From assembly GCF_963678635.1 (NCBI RefSeq), contig NC_087063.1, positions 84,677,574-84,741,573 of the forward strand: DNA of 64,000 nucleotides. The letters are read 5' to 3'. A program made the translations under genes and the position numbers. Each line of letters begins with the position of its first letter. Position 1 is the stretch's first letter. Below are positions 54,726 through 64,000 of the stretch, piece after piece. Origin of the DNA: Symsagittifera roscoffensis. Lineage: Eukaryota > Xenacoelomorpha > Acoela > Convolutidae. The notes beneath the pieces were generated by a model that saw only the letters and a list, made by a program, of their open reading frames with translations, was not told the DNA's origin and did not search any database.

Positions 54726-55149
54726 GACAGAGGTGTAAAAAGACTAAAAAATTATACAGGCACAGAGGAATAGGCGGTAATTCAATTGATACATCTTATT
54801 TGAAATTGCTTTAAAAATTTTCCAAAGTCTCAAAAAAATAAAAACAAAAAGCGAATCCCATTCAGCTTCTTAAACATGCTTTTGTAACACAAGAAATTTA
54901 GGCATTGATGCCAAGCAAGACATTTGAAATTTAAACACAGAGACAAAGATGAGCTTCGCACCATTTGCGATACGAAAATGAATGACTAAGATTAAAAACA
55001 AACGGAAAAAAAATTGAAAAATAAACTTCAAAAAACTTGTGGTTGTCAATAAAAATCTGGAACAAAAGCCAAAAACCCGGAAAAACATTGCCTACATCAT
55101 GAGAAACTTAACAAGACCTTTTTGAATGCTATAAAAAACCAAATTAAAA
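54726..55149. repeat. Repeat-derived sequence after tandem array
   Basis: It contains the AAGCAAGACATTTGAAA block and a decayed tRNA-like box (about 54945-54985), in the same order as around 44.9-45.9 kb. Confidence 0.45.
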
Positions 55150-55500
55150 AAAATAATTTCTGCGGAACTAAGCCGACAAAAATAAGCAGACCGACAATAA
55201 TCTAATTAGCCGAAAAATTTTTTTTTGCAAAAAAAAAACAAGTCTCAACTGGAATCGAACTGCCGGGCTTCATCGTCTTAAAAATAGGGGGTTGGGAAAC
55301 TGGGAAGAAAGCCGAACCTTTAAAAACGTCGGGCTGCGGGAACTAAGCCGACAAAATTAAACAGACGGACGATAGCCCGAAAAAGCACAAAAACTCAAGT
55401 TTGCAAAAAACAGGCCAGATTCGAACCGCAACCGTTTGCGGTCTCAAGCAGTTGGGTTACCTATACTTCAGATGCACCAGATGGTTGATTGAATTTGAGC
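55150..55500 (-). repeat. Two tRNA-derived SINE fragments
   Basis: Both contain GGAACTAAGCCGACAAAA on the plus strand (55163 and 55339), marking the SINE tail. They have minus-strand B-boxes CAGTTCGATTCCAG (about 55246-55260) and GGTTCGAATCTGG (about 55413-55426); the second also has an A-box (TATAGGTAACCCAACTGC). Confidence 0.65.
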
Positions 55501-56120
55501 TTATGATAACCCAGCGGTAACGAAGCCGAAACCTTTCACAACAAAAAAATTGAACAAAAATTCTAAGCTAATAATAAAATTTTCGTACCTCTTCCCCTCA
55601 GAACACACGCACTAACACAATTTTTTTCTGGATCCCAAGCTACAAAATAGGAGCCTACTAGATCGATATAAAATAAACTGAAACTTAATGAGCCGATAAA
55701 AAAAATTTAAAAAATGATATTTTCACATATCGAGCTAGTAAAATTACAACGAACGTACAAAAAAATTCGATTCGGCCGGACTTTTAAAACGCAAAAACAC
55801 ATAAAGCAACTGCAGTGAAATTTGTTTGAAGCAAAAAAAACGATTCTTATATGTGGTAACTAAGCCAAAGAAATATAAGCATACAAATATTAGGCCGAAA
55901 TTTTAACCGAAATTTTTACCATTTGAAAAAAAAAAACAAGACCTAGTCAAATTCGAGTCCTTAGAAGTTATTCTTACGGGGAAAAGTATAGTACCCGATA
56001 GCAATACCCTTGCTTATCGCAAAAGTAAAAAAATCCGAAGTCAACCGCTAAAAAAAATATTTGAGCCTCAACAAATTTTCAGACAACTTCCGTTCATCGA
56101 CTCTAAAAAAATTGGCATGA
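55501..56120 (-). repeat. Decayed SINE-like sequence
   Basis: About 55856-55985 has a GTAACTAAGCC tail word and a damaged B-box near 55945. CCCTTGCTTATCGC near 56005 recurs near 30850. The rest is AT-rich and featureless. Confidence 0.4.
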
Positions 56121-56200
56121 TCTCGGACTTGAACGTTTGATCTTTCGCGACATAACCCCGCTCTTTACCACCACACTATTGGACCCACAATTTCAAGAAA
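56121..56200 (-). repeat. tRNA-like SINE head
   Basis: The minus strand has A-box TAGTGTGGTGGTAAAGAGCGG and B-box CGTTCAAGTCCGAG with tRNA-like spacing. Confidence 0.6.
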
Positions 56201-56340
56201 AATAACTTCATTAAAAAAGCGAGCTATCAAATGATTATGTTAAACTAGTTGCTAAACCAAAAAAAAGTATATATATTTTAGTTTGATAACGCTTGCAATT
56301 GTAATTAGCAACGGAAAAAAACACTTACGGTGAGGAAAGG

Positions 56341-56685
56341 AAGCCGACAATCTTACAGCCGACACCAGTTGAGCCGAAAAACTGATTAAGAAAAAACTTT
56401 AAAAAGTTTCATGTACCCCTAAAACTACAAAAAACAAAATTTGCAACTACCATGATACTTGTCTGCAGCACAAGAAAATCCGTCATATGGCCACTAATCC
56501 GACAAAACTTGAGTATATGAACGAAAGTCCGAAACATCGAGTTTTACTAATTTTTTTTTTCAATTGTTACTTTCTGAAAAAAGTAAGGTCCGACCGGGAT
56601 TCGAAACCCGGACCTTAGAATGCAAGGTCCACGGCGTTACCTCTAGGCCAAGAGCGACGATCACTCTCTGAAGTTAAGATTCAGA
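56341..56685 (-). repeat. tRNA-derived SINE, near full length
   Basis: A colinear match to 45886-46210. The minus-strand head has A-box TTGGCCTAGAGGTAACGCC and B-box GGGTTTCGAATCCC. The tail end contains CAACTGGTGTCGGC. Both long copies point the same way. Confidence 0.8.
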
Positions 56686-57487
56686 AATACAGCAAGATGA
56701 AAATTTGTAAGAAAAGTTGTTCACGTGAAAAGTCTAGTTCCCGATTACAAGACACTTGCTTTTGCAAATATAATAAAGCAAACGGTACGTATAATGAAAA
56801 TTGATTATACACAAAATATTAGCGAAAAAAGTGAGATTTTTTCGGCAGAGCGCAAGTATATTTATGAAAAATGCCACATTAATATAGTATTTTAACTTTC
56901 AAAAGCGCTATAGTTCACAAAAAATTTGGCCGGCGCTTACTATCACTTTGGCTTCGGATACGCTCTGCTTATGTTAGACTTAAGGGGCTTCGAGCGCTAC
57001 ACCAAAACTACACCGGCATAGCGCACCTTATAACTATTCGTATTATTATGAAAAATAATACAGGCGGAGCGAAGCTGAGCAATCCTCGCTATAAAAAAAC
57101 ATGAGCTTGAATTCAAGCGTTACAACTGCCTGTGATATCAAAAACACAAAACTTCATACTACATCAAAAATACTTCAAAATACCAGAGTACAAGAACAAT
57201 CCAGCCAGATTCTTACACTTATGATTCAAAAAAACTCACATGACAAATAAAACCGGGCGAATAAAATTTGCGTGAAAGAGAAAATATATGACTTATCTCT
57301 CCAACTTGAAGGTATGACCTTTTAGCTCTTCATTTATCAAAAGACATGAAAAACAAAAAAACTTGAAAAAACTAAACGGCACAATTTGATAAAAACGAAA
57401 AGAAATACAAAAAGCAAGAAGAAATTCGTAATTATTATTTAAGTTAGTAATTGTTGTTCCAACTACTACACGAAATGCGGAGAAAAA
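56686..57487. other. AT-rich spacer before satellite
   Basis: No gene or named repeat was seen. It ends abruptly at the first satellite monomer. Confidence 0.5.
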
Positions 57488-60400
57488 ACCATCAAGTAGT
57501 GCGCTCTATTTTCCTGACTTTGATTATCTCATGGATTGAAGCGTGGCAATGAATTACCATCAAGTAGTGCGCGCTCTATTTTCCTGACTTTGATTATCTC
57601 ATGGATTGAAGCGTGGCAATGAATTACCATCAAGTAGTGCGCGCTCTATTTTCCTGACTTTGATTATCTCATGGATTGAAGCGTGGCAATGAATTACCAT
57701 CAAGTAGTGCGCGCTCTATTTTCCTGACTTTGATTATCTCATGGATTGAAGCGTGGCAATGAATTACCATCAAGTAGTGCGCGCTCTATTTTCCTGACTT
57801 TGATTATCTCATGGATTGAAGCGTGGCAATGAATTACCATCAAGTAGTGCGCGCTCTATTTTCCTGACTTTGATTATCTTAGGGATTGAAGCGTGGCAAT
57901 GAATTACCATCAAGTAGTGCGCGCTCTATTTTCCTGACTTTGATTATCTCATGGATTGAAGCGTGGCAATGAATTACCATCAAGTAGTGCGCGCTCTATT
58001 TTCCTGACTTTGATTATCTTAGAGATTGAAGCGTGGCAATGAATTACCATCAAGTAGTGCGCGCTCTATTTTCCTGACTTTGATTATCTCATGGATTGAA
58101 GCGTGGCAATGAATTACCATCAAGTAGTGCGCGCTCTATTTTCCTGACTTTGATTATCTCATGGATTGAAGCGTGGCAATGAATTACCATCAAGTAGTGC
58201 GCGCTCTATTTTCCTGACTTTGAGTATCTCATGGATTGAAGCGTGGCAATGAATTACCATCAAGTAGTGCGCGCTCTATTTTCCTGACTTTGAGTATCTC
58301 ATGGATTGAAGCGTAGCAATGAATTACCATCAAGTAGTGCGCGCTCTATTTTCCTGACTTTGATTATCTTAGAGATTGAAGCGTGGCAATGAATTACCAT
58401 CAAGTAGTGCGCGCTCTATTTTCCTGACTTTGATTATCTCATGGATTGAAGCGTGGCAATGAATTACCATCAAGTAGTGCGCGCTCTATTTTCCTGACTT
58501 TGATTATCTTAGGGATTGAAGCGTGGCAATGAATTACTATCAAGTAGTGCGCGCTCTATTTTCCTGACTTTGATTATCTCATGGATTGAAGCGTGGCAAT
58601 GAATTACCATCAAGTAGTGCGCGCTCTATTTTCCTGACTTTGATTATCTCATGGATTGAAGCGTGGCAATGAATTGCCATCAAGTAGTGCGCGGTCTTTT
58701 TTCCTGACTTTGATTATCTCATGGTTTGAAGCGTGGCAATGAATTACCATCAAGTAGTGCGCGCTCTATTTTCCTGACTTTGATTATCTTAGGGATTGAG
58801 GCGTGGCAATGAATTACCATCAAGTAGTGCGCGCTCTATTTTCCTGACTTTGATTATCTCATGGATTGAAGTGTGGCAATGAATTACCATCAAGTAGTGC
58901 GCGCTCTATTTTCCTGACTTTGATTATCTCATGGATTGAAGCGTGGCAATGAATTACCATCAAGTAGTGCGCGCTCTATTTTCCTGACTTTGATTATCTC
59001 ATGGATTGAAGCGTGGCAATGAATTACCATCAAGTAGTGCGCGCTCTATTTTCCTGACTTTGATTATCTCATGGATTGAAGCGGGCAATGAATTACTATC
59101 AAGTAGTGCGCGCTCTATTTTCCTGACTTTGATTATCTCATGGATTGAAGCGTGGCAATGAATTACCATCAAGTAGTGCGCGCTCTATTTTCCTGACTTT
59201 GATTATCTCATGGATTGAAGCGTGGCAATGAATTACCATCAAGTAGTGCGCGCTCTATTTTCCTGACTTTGATTATCTTAGGGATTGAAGCGTGGCAATG
59301 AATTACCATCAAGTAGTGCGCGCTCTATTTTCCTGACTTTGATTATCTCATGGATTGAAGCGTGGCAATGAATTACCATCAAGTAGTGCGCGCTCTATTT
59401 TCCTGACTTTGATTATCTTAGAGATTGAAGCGTGGCAATGAATTACCATCAAGTAGTGCGCGCTCTATTTTCCTGACTTTGATTATCTCATGGATTGAAG
59501 CGTGGCAATGAATTACCATCAAGTAGTGCGCGCTCTATTTTCCTGACTTTGATTATCTTAGGGATTGAAGCGTGGCAATGAATTACCATCAAGTAGTGCG
59601 CGCTCTATTTTCCTGACTTTGATTATCTCATGGATTGAAGCGTGGCAATGAATTACCATCAAGTAGTGCGCGCTCTATTTTCCTGACTTTGATTATCTCA
59701 TTGATTGAAGCGTGGCAATGAATTACCATCAAGTAGTGCGCTCTCTTTTTTCCTGACTTTGATTATATCATGGATTGAAGCGTGGCAATGAATTACCATC
59801 AAGTAGTGCGCGCTCTATTTTCCTGATTTTGATTATCTTAGGGATTGAAGCGTGGCAATGAATTACCATCAAGTAGTGCGCGCTCTATTTTCCTGACTTT
59901 GATTATCTCATGGATTGAAGTGTGGCAATGAATTACCATCAAGTAGTGCGCGCTCTATTTTCCTGACTTTGATTATCTCATGGATTGAAGCGGGCAATGA
60001 ATTACCATCAAGTAGTGCGCGCTCTATTTTCCTGACTTTGATTATCTCATGGATTGAAGCGTGGCAATGAATTACCATCAAGTAGTTCGCGCTCTATTTT
60101 CCTGACTTTGATTATCTCATGGATTGAAGCGTGGCAATGAATTACCATCAAGTAGTGCGCGCTCTATTTTCCTGACTTTGATTATCTTAGGGATTGAAGC
60201 GTGGCAATGAATTACCATCAAGTAGTGCGCGCTCTATTTTCCTGACTTTGATTATCTCATGGATTGAAGCGTGGCAATGAATTACCATCAAGTAGTGCGC
60301 GCTCTATTTTCCTGACTTTGATTATCTTAGAGATTGAAGCGTGGCAATGAATTACCATCAAGTAGTGCGCGCTCTATTTTCCTGACTTTGATTATCTCAT

Positions 60401-63400
60401 GGATTGAAGCGTGGCAATGAATTACCATCAAGTAGTGCGCGCTCTATTTTCCTGACTTTGATTATCTTAGGGATTGAAGCGTGGCAATGAATTACCATCA
60501 AGTAGTGCGCGCTCTATTTTCCTGACTTTGATTATCTCATGGATTGAAGCGTGGCAATGAATTACCATCAAGTAGTGCGCGCTCCATTTTCCTGACTTTG
60601 ATTATCTTAGAGATTGAAGCGTGGCAATGAATTACCATCAAGTAGTGCGCGCTCTATTTTCCTGACTTTGATTATCTCATGGATTGAAGCGTGGCAATGA
60701 ATTACCATCAAGTAGTGCGCGCTCTATTTTCCTGACTTTGATTATCTCATTGATTGAAGCGTGGCAATGAATTACCATCAAGTAGTGCGCTCTCTTTTTT
60801 CCTGACTTTGATTATCTCATGGATTGAAGCGTGGCAATGAATTACTATCAAGTAGTGCGCGCTCTATTTTCCTGATTTTGATTATCTTAGGGATTGAAGC
60901 GTGGCAATGAATTACCATCAAGTAGTGCGCGCTCTATTTTCCTGACTTTGATTATCTCATGGATTGAAGTGTGGCAATGAATTACCATCAAGTAGTGCGC
61001 GCTCTATTTTCCTGACTTTGATTATCTCATGGATTGAAGCGTGGCAATGAATTACCATCAAGTAGTGCGCGCTCTATTTTCCTGACTTTGATTATCGCAT
61101 GGATTGAAGCGTGGCAATGAATTACCATCAAGTAGTGCGCGCTCTATTTTCCTGACTTTGATTATCTCATGGATTGAAGCGTGGCAATGAATTACCATCA
61201 AGTAGTGCGCGCTCTATTTTCCTGACTTTGATTATCTCATGGATTGAAGCGTGGCAATGAATTACCATCAAGTAGTGCGCGCTCTATTTTCCTGACTTTG
61301 ATTATCTCATGGATTGAAGCGTGGCAATGAATTACCATCAAGTAGTGCGCGCTCTATTTTCCTGACTTTGATTATCTTAGGGATTGAAGCGTGGCAATGA
61401 AATACCATCAAGTAGTGCGCGCTCTATTTTCCTGACTTTGATTATCTCATGGATTGAAGTGTGGCAATGAATTACCATCAAGTAGTACGCGCTCTATTTT
61501 CCTGACTTTGATTATCTCATGGATTGAAGCGTGGCAATGAATTACCATCAAGTAGTGCGCGCTCTATTTTCCTGAATTTGATTATCTCATGGATTGAAGC
61601 GTGGCAATGAATTACCATCAAGTAGTGCGCGCTCTATTTTCCTGACTTTGATTATCTCATGGATTGAAGCGTGGCAATGAATTACCATCAAGTAGTGCGC
61701 GCTCTATTTTCCTGACTTTGATTATATCATGGATTGAAGCGTGGCAATGAATTACCATCAAGTAGTGTGCGCTCTATTTTCCTGACTTTGATTATCTCAT
61801 GGATTGAAGCGTGGCAATGAATTACCATCAAGTAGTGCGCGCTCTATTTTCCTGACTTTGATTATCTTAGGGATTGAAGCGTGGCAATGAATTACCATCA
61901 AGTAGTGCGCGCTCTATTTTCCTGACTTTGATTATCTCATGGATTGAAGCGTGGCAATTAATTACCATCAAGTAGTGCGCGCTCTATTTTCCTGACTTTG
62001 ATTATCTTAGAGATTGAAGCGTGGCAATGAATTACCATCAAGTAGTGCGCGCTCTATTTTCCTGACTTTGATTATCTCATGGATTGAAGCGTGGCAATGA
62101 ATTACCATCAAGTAGTGCGCGCTCTATTTTCCTGACTTTGATTATCTTAGGGATTGAAGCGTGGCAATGAATTACCATCAAGTAGTGCGCGCTCTATCTT
62201 CCTGACTTTGATTATCTCATGGACTGAAGCGTGGCAATGAATTACCATCAAGTAGTGTGCGCTCTATTTTCCTGACTTTGATTATCTCATGGATTGAAGC
62301 GTGGCAATGAATTACCATCAAGTAGTGCGCGCTCTTTTTTCCTGACTTTGATTATCTCATGGATTGAAGCGTGGCAATGAATTACCATCAAGTAGTGCGC
62401 GCTCTATTTTCCTGACTTTGATTATCTCATGAATTGAAGCGTGGCAATGAATTACCATCAAGTAGTGCGCGCTCTATTTTCCTGACTTTGATTATCTCAT
62501 GGATTGAAGCGTGGCAATGAATTACCATCATGTAGTGCGCGCTCTATTTTCCTGACTTTGATTATCTCATGGATTGAAGCGTGGCAATGAATTACCATCA
62601 AGTAGTGCGCGCTCTATTTTCCTGACTTTGATTATCTCATGGATTGAAGCGTGGCAATGAATTACCATCAAGTAGTGCGCGCTCTATTTTCCTGACTTTG
62701 ATTATCTCATGGATTGAAGCGTGGCAATGAATTACCATCAAGTAGTGCGCGCTCTATTTTCCTGACTTTGATTATCTCATGGATTGAAGCGTGGCAATGA
62801 ATTACCATCAAGTAGTGCGCGCTCTATTTTCCTGACTTTGATTATCTTAGGGATTGAAGCGTGGCAATGAATTACCATCAAGTAGTGCGCGCTCTATCTT
62901 CCTGACTTTGATTATCTCATGGATTGAAGCGTGGCAATGAATTACCATCAAGTTGTGCGCGCTCTATTTTCCTGACTTTGATTATCTCATGCATTGAAGC
63001 GTGGCAATGAATTACCATCAAGTAGTGCGCGCTCTTTTTTCCTGACTTTGATTATCTCATGGATTGAAGCGTGGCAATGAATTACCATCAAGCAGTGCGC
63101 GCTCTATTTTCCTGACTTTGATTATCTCATGAATTGAAGCGTGGCAATGAATTACCATCAAGTAGTGCGCGCTCTATTTTCCTGACTTTGATTATCTCAT
63201 GGATTGAAGCGTGGCAATGAATTATCATCAAGTAGTGCGCGCTCTATTTTCCTGACTTTGATTATCTCATCGATTGAAGCGTGGCAATGAATTACCATCA
63301 AGTAGTGCGCGCTCTATTTTCCTGACTTTGATTATCTCATAGATTGAAGCGTTGGCAATGAATTACCATCAAGTAGTGCGCGCTCTATTTTCCTGACTTT

Positions 63401-64000
63401 GATTATCTCATGGATTGAAGCGTGGCAATGAATTACCATCAAGTAGTGCGCGCTCTATTTTCCTGACTTTGATTATCTTAGGGATTGAAGCGTGGCAATG
63501 AATTACCATCAAGTAGTGCGCGCTCTATTTTCCTGACTTTGATTATCTCATGGATTGAAGCGTGGCAATGAATTACCATCAAGTAGTGCGCGCTCTATTT
63601 TCCTGACTTTGATTATCTCATGGATTGAAGCGTGGCAATGAATTACCATCAAGTAGTGCGCGCTCTTTTTTCCTGACTTTGATTATCTTATGGATTGAAG
63701 CGTGGCAATGAATTACCATCAAGTAGTGCGCGCTCTATTTTCCTGACTTTGATTATCTTGAGGATTGAAGCGTGGCAATGAATTACCATCAAGTAGTGCG
63801 CGCTCTATTTTCCTGACTTTGATTATCTCATGGATTCAAGCGTGGCAATGAATTACCATCAAGTAGTGCGCGCTCTATTTTCCTGACTTTGATTATCTCA
63901 TGGATTGAAGCGTGGCAATGAATTACCATCAAGTAGTGCGCGCTCTATTTTCCTGACTTTGATTATCTCATGGATTGAAGCGTGGCAATGAATTACCATC
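57488..64000. repeat. 70-bp satellite array, about 93 monomers
   Basis: An uninterrupted head-to-tail array of a 70-base monomer contains CCATCAAGTAGTGCGCGCTC, TTTTCCTGACTTTGATTATC and GATTGAAGCGTGGCAATGAA. Most copies are identical. Variants fall mainly at the CTCATGG / CTTAGGG / CTTAGAG position. The first monomer lacks one GC pair, two monomers (59081 and 59990) lack one T and one (near 63350) has an extra base. 70 is not a multiple of 3 and no long frame exists, so it is non-coding. The array continues beyond the window, so its full size is unknown. Confidence 0.98.

Noticed and set aside
57488-64000. CRISPR-like regular repeat array
   Set aside because: There are no unique spacers; the entire 70-base unit repeats, and the genome is eukaryotic. 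It is a satellite.

Overview
The window is repeat-rich, AT-rich animal nuclear DNA with a standard genetic code. It carries a complete gene for the catalytic subunit of DNA-dependent protein kinase (DNA-PKcs, PRKDC), a spliced secreted C-type-lectin-like gene, and CR1/L2, RTE, hAT and Tc1/mariner elements plus many tRNA-derived SINE fragments. PRKDC is missing from yeasts, Drosophila and C. elegans, so those are excluded. An invertebrate metazoan is the best fit; I cannot name the phylum. There are no bacterial operons, rRNA genes or CRISPR arrays.

Layout. 1-3.06 kb is a two-copy tandem duplication of a decayed coding segment, followed by low-complexity sequence. 6-13.7 kb holds unassigned coding-like pieces and a nearly full-length CR1/L2-type LINE on the minus strand (about 6.91-10.64 kb). 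A 200-base assembly gap lies at 13707-13906. 13.9-21.3 kb is intergenic, with fold-back elements, SINE relics, a (TG)27 tract and a dispersed repeat family.

21446-52557 (minus) is PRKDC. Two enormous open exons encode its N- and C-terminal halves. They join in phase across an intron of about 18.8 kb (27806-46581) to give a predicted 4111 residues, close to the 4128 of human DNA-PKcs. The intron holds, on the opposite strand, a two-exon C-type-lectin-like gene (32445-34321), a 542-bp tandem duplication, a decayed RTE LINE, a Tc1/mariner-type fold-back MITE (41949-42676), a hAT-type MITE (42984-43409), a hAT transposase remnant and several SINEs.

52.6-57.5 kb upstream of PRKDC is diverged tandem repeats and SINE fragments. 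57488-64000 is about 93 copies of a 70-bp satellite monomer with visible higher-order organisation, running off the window edge.

Only PRKDC and the lectin-like gene look like functional host genes. PRKDC would act in non-homologous end joining in the nucleus; the lectin-like protein is predicted to be secreted. They are linked by position, not by an evident pathway.
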